A stretch of 64,000 nucleotides of DNA from Triglochin maritima (taxonomy: Eukaryota; Streptophyta; Magnoliopsida; Alismatales; Juncaginaceae). Below, piece after piece: positions 1-10,313 of this stretch. Position numbers and translations under genes: made by a program. Numbering within the stretch: the stretch's first letter is position 1; the number at the start of each line of letters is the position of its first letter. The stretch lies in assembly GCA_963682175.1 (NCBI GenBank), contig OY821775.1, forward strand, positions 12,186,501-12,250,500, written 5' to 3'. The notes beneath the pieces were generated by a model, which made no database searches, was not told where the DNA came from, and saw only the letters and a program-made list of their open reading frames with translations.

Positions 1-322
1 GTTTTTACGGTAAATGTTTGTTTTCCCTTGTCTATTGTAAAGCTATCATAATCTTTTTGTGGTTTCAAGAGCACTACAAGGACCTTAAAACTAATTCTTT
101 GTCCCCCAGGCTGATTGATTATATTACTCCTGGACCAGTTGTTTGCAACTTTGCATGGTACTTCTCTCTCATTGTTCTAATTCTGTATGCAGTTAGAAGA
201 TGTAAAAGATATAATACATAATGCCTAATGTTCTCAAAAGCTCAGAGGAGCCACAAACCCTCTTCAAGCTGAATTGGGAATGATACGAGGAGATTTTGTT
301 GTCTAGATAGGAAGGTTTGTAT
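1..322 (+). pseudogene. Nucleoside diphosphate kinase-like exon fragments
   Basis: Two exon-like blocks read as plant NDPK. The first, about 70-157, follows an AG acceptor and encodes EHYKDLKTNSLSPRLIDYI followed by TPGPVVCNFAW. The second, about 238-314, encodes KLRGATNPLQAELGMIRGDF and ends just before a GT donor-like site. The order and wording match the chloroplast NDPK2-type C-terminal half (family knowledge). NDPK moves gamma-phosphate between nucleotides through a histidine that would lie in the next exon. That exon is not seen downstream. Codon 304-306 is TAG where the family has CAG (Gln), so the copy looks broken. Upstream exons, if any, lie outside the window. It could be a gene relic or a captured fragment. 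Confidence 0.6.
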
Positions 323-684
323 GTAAATTCTGCAGCATATTGTTTGATCGAACCTAACACTAGCATAATTCAGCACTTCAGCTTGTATTTGAAATATGTT
401 TATTTTCATGTTCCATTATTAAAGGACCAAATGTAGGTCATCCAAATATTACATAATGCCAATCACCGCACAAGTTCTTTTGAAAGCCAAAATTTTAATA
501 TATTTTCAATTTTATCCCAAAAATACCCTCACCCACATCACCCCATCTCACATCCCAAACAAACCCACCAAATCTTCCTCCTCCCTACACCAAATGCCAA
601 ACATTCCAACTTTTATGAACCCATTAGGTTCTTAATTTGGAAATATTCTTAATATAAAAGTTTTGCATCTCAAAATCTTCTTTG
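323..684. other. AT-rich spacer
   Basis: I see no gene or repeat that I recognise. It may be the intron or flank of the kinase fragment, running into the tandem array. Confidence 0.5.
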
Positions 685-3345
685 TAATGAGTCTTTAATT
701 GTCTTATTTGGATATTGGAGAAGAGTTATGCACAAATGATTAAATATTTGTCGATCGTCGAGTTTCCAAATATGATCTGTCTTGAGACACGTTTTCACCC
801 TCATATCATCTAAATTTGGTAAGACGTAAGACCAACTTTGTTTTGTGAAAAACGACCAGCTCGTTTGGTAGAACGACACCGCTCGTTTGGTTCGTCCTGT
901 GCGGGATTGATGCGTCGAGGCCTTGTTTTGTGGAAAAACAACATAACTCGGTTGGTAGAACGACCAAGCCCCTTTGTTGCGTCCCGACCTTGTTTTGTGT
1001 GAAAGTGACCCATCTCGTTTGGTCAAACGACCTAGCTCGTTCGGGACAAATTCTGGACACATCGGGATTGGTGTATCTTCCACGCCATTTATGAACATAT
1101 TAGATCACGACTTTGGAAATATGTCAAATAGGAAAGTTTTGCGTCTCATAATTTTCTTTGTAACGAGTTTTGAATTGCCTTAAGCGTATATTAGATGAGA
1201 GAGTTATGCACAAATTACTGATGATATGTCGATTTCACGCAAGACTGGTGCGTTCTAAGTTGGACTTGTATGTCTTCCATGCCATTTATAAGCCTATTAT
1301 GTTTCCAATTTGGAAATATGTTAAATAGGAAAGTTTCGCGTCTCAATTTTTTTTCTTTGTAATGTGCATTGAATCACCTTACTTGGATATCAGATGAGGG
1401 AGTTATGCACATATTACTGATAATCTGTCAATTTCGCGTAGGACTGGTGCATCCCAAATTGGACGAGTAGTCGTTGGGCTCCATATGAGTCGATAGATGC
1501 TCAATGGTCACACTTTGGACACACATTCTAGTTATTCATTCAAACGAAACTCGATAGTCTCGATATGAATTTGATAGTTGCTCGATGGTCACACTTTGGA
1601 CACACATTTTGGACACACATTTGTTGCATCCTCCAGGTCATTAATGAATCTATTACGTTCCGAATTTTGAATTTTTTAAATACAAACATTTTGCGTCTCC
1701 ACATTATCTTTGTAACGAGCCTTGAAGCACCTTATTTGAATATCAGAGGAGAGAGTTATGCATAACTTACTGATGATCTGTCGATTTCACGAAGGACTAG
1801 TGTGTCCCGAGTTGGACTTGTATGTCATCCATGGCATTTATGAGCCTATGGTGTTCTCAATTTGGAAATATGTTAAATAAAAAGTTTTGAGTCTCGGAAT
1901 TGTCTTTGTAACGGGCATTGAATCACCTTATTTGGATATCGGATGAGAGAATTATCAACAAATTACTAATGATATGTCAATTTCGCGCAGGACTTGTGCT
2001 TCCCGAGTTGGACTTAATATGTCTTCCACACCATTTATGAGCCTATTGCGTAACCAATTTGGAAATATCTTAAAGACAAGTTTTGAGTATCAAAATTTTC
2101 TTTGTAACGAGCCTTGAATTGCTTTATTTGGATATTGTATGAGAAATTTAAGTATAAATTACTGATGATATATCGATTTCGCGCAGGATTGGTGCGTCCC
2201 GAGTAGGACGAGTGCTCGATGGGCCCGATATGAGTACGATAGAAGCTCAATAGTCACACATTGGACACATATTCTGGTCACTCATTGCAATGAAACTCGA
2301 TGGGCTCGATATGAGTTCGATAGTTGCTTGATGGTCACGCTTTTGACACACATTCTGGACACACATTTTGGTGCATCTTCCATGTCATTTATGAGCCCAT
2401 TATGCTTCGAATTTGGAAATCTGTTAAATACAAATGTTTTGTGTCTCCAAATTGTCTTTGTAATGAGAATAGAATCACTCTATTTGCATATCAGAGAAGA
2501 GAGTTATGCACAACTTACTGATGATCTATCAATTTCGCGAAGGACTGATGCGTCTCGAGTTGGACTTGTATTTCTTCCATACCATTTATGAGTCTATTAT
2601 GTTCTGAATTTGGAATATTGTGAATTATGAAAATTTTGAGTCTCGAAAATGTCTTTGTAACGAGTCTTGCATCTCCTTATTTGGATATCGTATGAGAGAT
2701 GTATCCACAATTACTGATGATCTGTCGATTTCGCGCGGGACTGATGCGTCCCATGTTGGACGAGTGCATCCTGAGTTGGACTTGTATGTCTTCCACTCCA
2801 TTCTAGGCTATTACGTTCCCAATTAAGAAATATGTTGAATGGGAAAGTTTGGAGTCTCAAAATTGTCTTTGTAAAGAGCCTTGCATCGCCTGATTTGGAT
2901 ATCAGATGAGATAGTTATGCAAAAATTGCTGATGATGTGTCAATTTTACGCAGGACTGATGCGTACCAAGTTGGACAATTGCGTCTTGAGTTGGATGAGT
3001 GCGTCCCGAGTTGGACGAGTGTGTCCCGAGTTGGACTTGTATGTCTTCCACGCCATTTCTTAGGCTATTACGTTCCCAATTTGGAAATATGTTAAATCAA
3101 AAAGTTTTGCATCTCGAAATTGTCTTTGTAACGAGCCTTGAATCTCCTTATTTTTATATCGGATAAGAGAAGTATACATAAATTACTGATGATGTGTCGG
3201 TTTCGCGAAGGACTGGTGCGTCCTGAGTTGGACTTGTATGTCTTCCACACCATTTATGAGTCCATTATGTTTCAAATTTGGAAATGTGTTAAATATGAAA
3301 GTTTTGAGTCTCGAAATGTCTTTGTAACTATCTCATCTGATATCT
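685..3345. repeat. Degenerate ~196-bp tandem array with higher-order structure
   Basis: The motif CTTTGTAACGAG recurs near 1151, 1346, 1707, 1900, 2098, 2455, 2651, 2868, 3121 and 3318. Most steps are 193-198 bp. Each unit also carries GAGAGTTATGCACAAATTAC, a CGATTTCGCGCAGGACTGG-like block and ATTTGGAAATATGTTAAAT. Two steps of about 360 bp contain an extra ~160-bp block (about 1461-1620 and 2205-2365) built on TGGTCACACTTTGGACACAC. The extra block returns after about 745 bp, giving a three-unit higher-order period. Units are well diverged from each other, so the array is old. Confidence 0.85.
830..1045. repeat. Minisatellite, ~25-60 bp units with CGACC and CTCGTTTGGT
   Basis: Several imperfect units contain ACGACC, AGCTCGTTTGGT and TTGTTTTGTG. 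Related units flank the tandem array on the other side at 3490-3720 in the same orientation. Confidence 0.65.
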
Positions 3346-3489
3346 TGAGACACGTTTATTTTGAGACACGTTTTTCACCCTCGTATAATCGGAATTTGGC
3401 AAATAGAAGAGAAACAAATATGTGCACCTTTCAATTGTCTTTCCAACGGATTTAAAATCATTAAATTCCATTTTTGAATGTGGATGTTA

Positions 3490-3720
3490 TGAATAAAATG
3501 ACCCAGCTCGTTTGGAAAAACGACCCAACTTATTTGGTGAAAACGACCCAGGTAGTTTGGGAAAATGACCAGCTTGTTTGGTGAAAACGGCCCAAGTTGT
3601 TTAAGAAAACGACTCAGCTCGTTGGGTGGAAACGAACCAACTCGTTCGGTGAAAATGACCCAGGTCATTTGGTCGACACCGACCGAGGTCGTTCGGCTCG
3701 TTTGTTCAAAACAAGCAAGG
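3490..3720. repeat. Minisatellite, ~26-bp CGACCCAGCTCGTTTGGTGA units
   Basis: About eight imperfect tandem units. Upstream, 3350-3410 repeats the text of 780-820 (TTGAGACACGTTTT, CACCCTC, ATTTGG), so the two minisatellites and their shoulders flank the array as direct repeats. Confidence 0.7.
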
Positions 3721-4363
3721 TCTATTTTGTGTTAAAACCAAAAAAAGATACCAAAATAATGCCTACATAAAGGAAATCAATCTTAATACTCTTGTGTATT
3801 AAGTAGAATGGTTTGACTGAGGTTGTTTGATTTAGGGGAGAAATATGTTGTGTGTGAGAGTTTGGAGAAATATGGATGTTGGGAAGAAGAATGGTATTAC
3901 TTGTAATTAGAAAAAATATACAAGGGTAAATGTGACATTTGGTATTCTTTTTAAGATCAGAAAAGTCAATGACCTTTTAATATATTTCCGGTTATTTTTA
4001 TTTGTTTGTTTTCAGCTTGTTATATGCTCATTTTACAAACGAATTGTACACAAATTTACTGAAGTTGAGTACTCTTGTTCTACAGTATTATATAGACACA
4101 TATTATACATCTATGTTTTTATATATTTTTATGTACGTAACGTGTATGTACATGTGGTTTGATATTAATAAGCTAGTCTTTTATTGGCAATTCATCAATG
4201 ATTCCGTTGAAGTATTTGTAGGTATATATTATAATATATTACATACATTATTGAGCTCGAGCTAATAACGAACAAACTGATATAAGTTCACCTTCAGCTC
4301 GTTAAATTATAAAGCTGCAAAATGAAAGTTTTTGTTCCGTTCACTAAGTTTCGAATTGAAACA
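3721..4363. other. AT-rich spacer
   Basis: Short open frames near 3932-4265 are low-complexity AT-rich translations with no recognisable domain. I see no gene. Confidence 0.5.
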
Positions 4364-4744
4364 CGAACGGTAACATCCTCAACACAACGGAAAATTTAAA
4401 ATTTTAATAACACACAATCAACAGAGGATATCACGCAAACACTAACACAGGTGCACCAACATATATAACATATATATATGAACATCAGAGTATTTTAAAA
4501 GTTGTGATTACATCAAAAGACTATACAAATGGAAGCAGTAATTACTCGACCTCAACTGAGAGAAAGCTGGATCCAGTAGCGGTGCTCCTCTCCTCGGTCA
4601 CCACCCTCTATCGCCGCTCACGACCTGAAAGTAAACATGCAACAATGCTTGAGTTTCCAGAAGGAAACCCCGTATGCCAAACTCTAAATACATGAACTGA
4701 AAGACACCCTAGCATGCAATTCTACTAAACAAGAAAAACATCTC

Positions 4745-5245
4745 AACGGGTTGGGCTCCAGGGCTCTTTCACCCAACCACATCACACACCACAGTCACGG
4801 GGCTCCAGGTCTAATCTCAACCAACCACCGCAACACACACTCGTCGCCAAGCTGGGCTCCAGGTCTTTTTCAACCAACCACAGCTACCACGACACGACCA
4901 AAGTCTCCAGGTCTTTTTCAACCAACCCAAACGTCTAAGGGCTCCAGGTCTTTTTCAACCAACCCCTCCAAGCGGTCCCTGCTCAGGCTCCAGGCCTTTT
5001 TCAGCCAACCTGAACGCACTACGGAGCTCCAGGTCTTTTTCAACCAACCCCGCACAGACTAGTTGGGCTCCAGGTCTTTTTCAACCAACCGCAACTCTCA
5101 CACAGTTACGGGGCTCCAGGTCTCTTTCAACCAACCGCCGCAACACCACAATTCTAAGCTGGGCCTCAGGCCTATTTCAGCCAATCCCAAGCTCTCACAC
5201 CGTTACGGGGCTCCAGGTCTTTTTCAACCAACCACCGCAACACTC
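4745..5245 (-). repeat. LTR-internal minisatellite (GGCTCCAGGTCTTTTTCAAC units)
   Basis: About eleven units of GGCTCCAGGTCTTTTTCAAC followed by CAACC, separated by variable 10-30 bp spacers. The same array is at 13090-13585 in the partner LTR, so it existed before insertion. Confidence 0.9.
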
Positions 5246-5344
5246 GTGCACCCTAGCACACTTGCCGGAAGAACATCGGCACCACAATTTGCCCCACACG
5301 GACGACCACGACAACAACACCTCCATAGTGCAAAACTGGACACA

Positions 5345-6010
5345 AACGGTCGACCGAACCAAAAGTCCCGGTCGACCGAATCAAGCAAAATATAGGGCAA
5401 TCGCATCGACCGGCACTCCATCGGTCAACCGATTCCACCCACCCCACTCGTTCGGTCGAACCAAAGTCAAGGGACGGACGACCGTTTAGATGGTCAACTC
5501 CCAGGTTCACCGAACAAAACGACCAATCGGTCGAACGGCAAAGGGGCCCCGTTCGATCGAAAGTCACCAGGGACAAATCCCACAACTCCACAACGAATTC
5601 GGTCGGACACTCGAGCACTCTCGGTCGACCGAATACCACCAGGGAGAAAACGCTCACTCGTACCACGAATCCGGTCGAACGTCGAGACCTCCTCGGTCGA
5701 CCGAATTCCACCAGAGCGTTTCCCACGCTCAGCACAAAAGTCCGGTCGACCGAAACTACCTTCGGTCGAACCGACCACTATTCGCACTTAAGTCACGGTC
5801 AGACGAAGTCAACGAGCGGTCGACCGTTTGGATGGTCAACGCTCCCAACCGACTTAAGACAGTGCACACGGTCGAACGGGAAAGGGGACTCGTTCGACCG
5901 AAACTCACCAGGCTTGCCTCCTATGCATGATCGGTCGACCACCCCAAAGGCATCGTTCGACTGATTTGAGGCAGAACCTGAATTTCTTCACGACCGGTCG
6001 ACCGATCAGG
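5345..6010. repeat. CGGTCGACCG palindrome array in element E LTR
   Basis: More than a dozen copies of CGGTCGACCG or one-base variants such as CGGTCGAACG, about every 25-60 bp. The partner array is 13690-14370. Long open frames through it, reading as GRP, RSTE or SVDR repeats, are a by-product of the motif. Confidence 0.9.
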
Positions 6011-6147
6011 CAGTGAAATCTGCTGCACATTTACTCGCGACGAGCCGAAAGGCCTACCGTCGACTTCCAACTACTCACGATAATTAAGTGAGTGAGCTTG
6101 ACATACCGGAAGGCTTGAAGAAGCCTTTGAAGAACCGCGACGACGCC

Positions 6148-7373
6148 TGATGCACTGCATACATTGCATCATATGTATTTCATTTAGATTACTTTTACAT
6201 TAATAAATGCTACTAAGGTATGTGTTTAGTCTTATTTACAGAATACAGGGACCTGAATGCAATTTACCCACATCCCGAGCATAAACGCGTGCAAAAGACT
6301 CATTTCTATCATTAAGACCAAGTTCAAGATTATCGGGTTACAAATGGAAATGTATCCAGGCGTAAAAGCATTCAAGTCCTAATTACAAAAAGAACAAGGA
6401 CTTAAGCACAAAAGTAGCCGGAGACTTAATTGCAAAACGTCAAGGACCTAATTGCAAATCACGAGTAGCTTTTATTATCTTTGAGAAAATCTAAAGAAAA
6501 ATCAATGTAGATCTCCAAACATATAAATGAATTAATCCGGAGCTCAAAAGAATGGAAAGAATCAATCCAGACGCGCAAAAGAGGATCAAATCATACCATA
6601 AATTAACAGCAAAAATCCGGATTAAATCAGAGGAGATTGTGCGGCGAAATCGCCGCATATTACATGCATTATGCGGCAGAAACGCCGCCCCCTTGGCGAT
6701 CCGTGTGCTCAAATTTTGTCCAGTCGTGTCTGGACACGTGTACTCTCCAATTCTATACTTAAGTCTCTTGTAACAACTATAAATAGCCCCGAGAACGATG
6801 TTAGAAGGGTCCTTGGCCTTAGACCTAGTTTTTAGTTGTTGTTTTTATTTGTAGTCTTTTCTTTAGAGTAATAAAATTCTGTCTTTTATTTCTTGTTTTT
6901 AGTTTTCTTTTGTAATGCCTCTAGGATCCCTTCTTCCTCCCTCCATGAGTTTCTAACTCTTTCCAAAGGGTGGAGGTGACGAATTTAGGGTGAAGAGAAG
7001 ATGAATGAATGTTATTATTTTAAGTTCGTGATTAGTATATTTTGATTACTTGAGTTTATGTTAAATCATTTATCATGTAATGCTTCATAACTAACATGAT
7101 TTATTATAAGTTTCTGAATTCTCTAATCAAAACCGGAAATCTAAACCTCCACCCAACGGGATTCACTTCTTTGTTCTTGTTTTAGTTTTATTTGTTCTTG
7201 TTTCTTGCTTTAGATAATTAAAAATCAAAAATCTCAAAACCAACCATATTTCTCCCTTTCTCTTCCTTAATCGAAATCACAAAATAACAAATCTCTCCCT
7301 CCCTGTGTTCGACCCGTACTTGCCACGTCTTCATTGACGTCGTGCACTTGCGGTATAAATTTAATTCTCATCA
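6148..7373 (+). repeat. Element A 5' LTR
   Basis: 1226 bp, TG...CA. The U3 part holds a G-box CACGTG at 6735-6740 and a TATA box CTATAAATAG at 6778-6787. A pair of GC-rich palindromes sits about 100 bp upstream of the TATA box. Confidence 0.92.
6640..6688. promoter_or_regulatory. Paired GC-rich palindromes in element A U3
   Basis: TGCGGCGAAATCGCCGCA at 6640-6657 has a perfect 8-bp stem. The second copy at about 6672-6688 is imperfect here but reads GCGGCGGAAACGCCGC in the 3' LTR. The same pair recurs in the leader at 7534-7583. Function is inferred only. Confidence 0.7.
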
Positions 7374-7380
7374 AGTTTTA

Positions 7381-7397
7381 GGCACCGTTGCCAGGGA
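7381..7397 (+). other. Element A primer-binding site, tRNA-Asp type
   Basis: GGCACCGTTGCCAGGGA lies just inside the LTR. It matches, with two mismatches, GGCGCCGTTGCCGGGGA, the complement of the plant tRNA-Asp 3' end used by Athila and Tat elements. Confidence 0.85.
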
Positions 7398-7533
7398 GAC
7401 GACGCAGATTTTGTTTATTTTTGTGATTTCGATTTTATCGTATTTATCTTGTGCGCGATCTAAATATTTGGATTTGTGTTTCAGGAGACAACAGAGTGCA
7501 CGGCGAAATCCGGGCACATTCTGAGCTTAACGA

Positions 7534-7583
7534 GCGGCGGAATCGCCGCATACTAAGGACAACTTGTGGCGGAATCGCCGCAT
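7534..7583. promoter_or_regulatory. Paired palindromes behind element A primer site
   Basis: GCGGCGGAATCGCCGC at 7534-7549 and TGGCGGAATCGCCGCA close behind, ~17 bp apart. They repeat the U3 palindrome pair of the same element in the RNA leader. Confidence 0.7.
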
Positions 7584-8039
7584 ATTTGAAGCATCTGGGC
7601 TTCAAATTTTTCTGGGACGCGACTAATCTCTGGGTGGACGCGGGAAGCTACTGAAATGTCGAGAGCGGGCGGTGAACCCGACTGAGCATTTCTTAGGTAA
7701 CCTTTGTTGCCTTCTTTCCTCGTAATTTCTATTTTCAAAAAAAATTCCTTTTATTAGAATTGCACGTGTTAGGGCAAAATTCCATAATTGGCAATAATTC
7801 AACTCTGACCTAAAATTGGCAAAATTAGAAAGGCCTTAGTGCATGCATCATTTAGTGTTTTGTATGCATTATTCTTGCTAAATTCTTGCAAATTAATTTT
7901 TGTTGAAGAGTGCTGGAGTCAAGGTACGTATCGTGTTTTTCATCGCTTGCATTTAAGCATATAATCTAATTTGCATACAACCTTGCAATTGCCCCCAACT
8001 AAAGACCAATGTTTGACTATCTTTGCTAGATCTAAGTTA

Positions 8040-8170
8040 AACTATCTTAAGGGCAACTTCATAGGCAAAGATACGGTGGGGATTTCACCACCCTTCCGTG
8101 GCCCACAAATCACAATCCTAAAGTGTCACCCAAGCCTTAAATTAAAATCAATTAGACATTGACCCTTAAG
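8040..8170 (+). other. Conserved leader block, element A
   Basis: Text including AAAGATACGGTGGGGATTTC, CACCACCCTTCC, GTGGCCCACAAATCAC and GACATTGACCC is shared with element B (24830-24985, reverse strand) and element C (43680-43795). It lies upstream of gag in all three and has no clear reading frame. A packaging or translation role is inference. Confidence 0.7.
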
Positions 8171-8660
8171 GACTCGGCCTCAATTAAGGAGAAGAATTGG
8201 TTTGACTTGCTATGACCTGAAGCCGATCGAATTTAATTTGGTGTCTAGAAAGTGTTTTTGTGTTGACGAAAGTCTTCCAAGCGAAGTGGTTGTCTAATTG
8301 GCACCGACTCTGTCGGAAGCGCCCCCACTAGCTATACACGGCCTGGCCAAGTTGGTTTGATTAGTGAGGGAGGTGAATCAAGCAAATCAATTCGACTCAA
8401 CCAGTTAGGAGTCGTCTAGATCTAAGTGACACTAGGTCTAGGATTGTTTGAACCGTGCTTGTTTGGGAAACCTCTGACCGACCTTCTTTTCTATCTTTAG
8501 AGTTAAGTTTCCCTTCTCTTCTGAGTCATCTTCTTCTCACCTACTTATACGTTCTAGTCTCCTCCCCTTTACATTCTCTATTAGCATTTTAGGGTCGAGT
8601 CGAGAACTTGTGCTAGCTTAGCCTCCTAAGGGTAAGAGTACTTGACTCAAGAGTGTTTTG

Positions 8661-8950
8661 ATGGATGGTTACATGAGCAACCATCCATATCATTGTTGGG
8701 ACCAGGACAATGCTTCCTGGTATTCTAAAGCCATGCAAGCTGGGGTGGCTCAGACTAACACCCCATATGGTTGGGACAATCCTAATTGTATGACTGAGCA
8801 ATCTTCATATTGGGGTAACATGAGAGAGGCACCGAGTGCTAGACCACAATCTAGTTATGTTGGATCATATGTTGGTCAACGAACTGACACATTACAACAA
8901 ACTTTTGCCTCCTTCATGCGTTGGGCTGACAACATGAGTGCACCGGTGGC
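8661..8950 (+). pseudogene. Truncated gag-like reading frame of element A
   Basis: From ATG 8661 the frame reads MDGYMSNHPYHCWDQDN and continues to MRWADNMSAPVA, then runs into LTR sequence at 8949. It is closely similar to codons 1-97 of the element C frame at 44220, which continues into a CCHC zinc knuckle. Here the zinc knuckle and everything after it were removed by a deletion that joined the frame to the 3' LTR at a shared GCTC. No capsid domain is visible. It would make a short protein ending near 9008 with LTR-encoded residues. Function is not established. Confidence 0.7.
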
Positions 8951-9779
8951 TCAAAAGAATGGAAAGAATCAATCCAGACGCGCAAATGAGGATCAAATCA
9001 TACCATAAACTAACAGCAAAAATCCGGATTAAATCAGAGGAGATTGTGCGGCGAAATCGCCGCATATTACATGCATTATGCGGCGGAAACGCCGCCCCCT
9101 TGGCGATCCGTGTGCTCAAATTTTGTCCAGTCGTGTCTGGACACGTGTACTCTCCAATTCTATACCTAAGTCTCTTGTAACAACTATAAATAGCCCCGAG
9201 AACGATGTTAGAAGGGTCCTTGGCCTTAGACCTAGTTTTTAGTTGTTGTTTTATTTGTAGTCTTTTCTTTAGAGTAATAAAATTCTGTCTTTTATTTCTT
9301 GTTTTTAGTTTTCTTTTGTAATGCCTCTAGGATCCCTTCTTCCTCCGTCCATGAGTTTCTAACTCTTTCCAAAGGGTGGAGGTGACGGATTTAGGGTGAA
9401 GAGAAGATGAATGAATGTTATTATTTTAAGTTCGTGATTAGTATATTTTGATTACTTGAGTTTATGTTAAATCATTTATCATGTAATGCTTCATAACTAA
9501 CATGATTTATTATAAGTTTCTGAATTCTCTAATCAAAACCCGAAATCTAAACCTCCACCCAACGGAATTCACTTCTTTGTTCTTGTTTTAGTTTTATTTG
9601 TTCTTGTTTCTTGCTTTAGATAATTAAAAATCAAAAATCTCAAAACCAACCACATTTCTCCCTTTCTCTTCCTTAATCGAAATCACAAAATAACAAATCT
9701 CTCCCTCCTTGTGTTCGACCCGTACTTGCCACGTCTTCATTGACGCCGTGCACTTGCGGTATAAATTTAATTCTCATCA
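8949..9779 (+). repeat. Element A 3' LTR, 5'-truncated
   Basis: 831 bp equal to 6542-7373 of the 5' LTR, with few differences. The first ~394 bp of the LTR and the polypurine tract are missing because of the deletion described at 8949. Confidence 0.9.
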
Positions 9780-10280
9780 ACGCCTCCACGAGCACGTCTC
9801 CCCAAATCACGACCCGTCGACGAACCTCGCGTCCAAACGACGATCAATCGCTTCCTCAACGATCCACAGCCACAACACCACCTCCGGCAACCTCCAACCA
9901 CCAACCCCCGAACCACAAGTTAGGTAGAGGGAGAGAGAATCCAAAACGGAAACCACGAGATGATCTAACAATCGACCAACTCACCTCCACCACAAACGAC
10001 TCCGAACTCGACTCGCCGGAGGTCACCTCTTCTTCACCGGAGCACCACTGCAGGAGAGAGAGAATCGCGAGTGACAGAGAGAGAGAGAGAAACCTCCTAA
10101 ATATCTCCCCAAAACACATCCTCACCATCCATTCCCTTCCTACCATCTCCACCACTCATCTCATCTCCATTCATCCAAGCCCTCCATCCAACCATCTTCC
10201 ATCCCAGCCGTCCATCATCATCTTCCTCTAAACACCACCTAATCACAACCAAAAAACCCAATTAGGATTAGGATCTTACA
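9780..10280 (-). repeat. Element E 3' LTR, inner part
   Basis: Continuation of the LTR interrupted at 6147. It matches 14508-15040 and ends (minus-strand start) at TGTAAGATCC next to the polypurine tract. Confidence 0.9.
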
Positions 10281-10297
10281 ATTCACCCTCCTAAAAG
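10281..10297 (-). other. Element E polypurine tract
   Basis: The minus strand reads CTTTTAGGAGGGTGAAT directly before the 3' LTR, the plus-strand primer position. The matching tract in element D is CTTTTAAGGAGGGTAGAT. Confidence 0.85.
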
Positions 10298-10313
10298 AAT
10301 TTTGTCCTCGAAA

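Larger units (their letters stand above)
4369..6147 (-). repeat. Element E 3' LTR, outer part
   Basis: Matches 12704-14512 of the other LTR nearly base for base by eye. It is cut at 6147 by element A, with target duplication ACGCC at 6143-6147 and 9780-9784. Relative to the other LTR it lacks a 21-bp stretch near 5993 that lies between two CGGTCGACCG copies. Confidence 0.9.
6148..9779 (+). mobile_element. Element A: small non-autonomous Athila-like LTR element nested in E
   Basis: The element starts TGATGCACTGC and ends TTCTCATCA, with perfect 5-bp target duplication ACGCC (6143-6147, 9780-9784). It has a full 5' LTR, a tRNA-Asp primer site, a ~1.2-kb leader, a short gag-like reading frame and a 3' LTR lacking its first ~394 bp. 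The LTR and leader match element B (opposite strand), while the gag-like frame matches element C. No protease, RT or integrase is present. Confidence 0.92.

Noticed and set aside
685..3345. CRISPR-like regular repeat array
   Set aside because: Units are ~196 bp, degenerate and eukaryotic satellite-like, with no unique spacers of uniform size.
4750..5395. Repeat-protein-like frames (SRSFSTNP units)
   Set aside because: Translation of the LTR minisatellite; frames break between LTR copies.
5253..5735. 160-aa open frame on the minus strand of the element E LTR, with a similar one at 13597-14079
   Set aside because: It translates the CGGTCGACCG array, which lacks stop codons in several frames (GRP, RST, SVDR repeats). 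It is present in both LTRs only because LTRs are copies.
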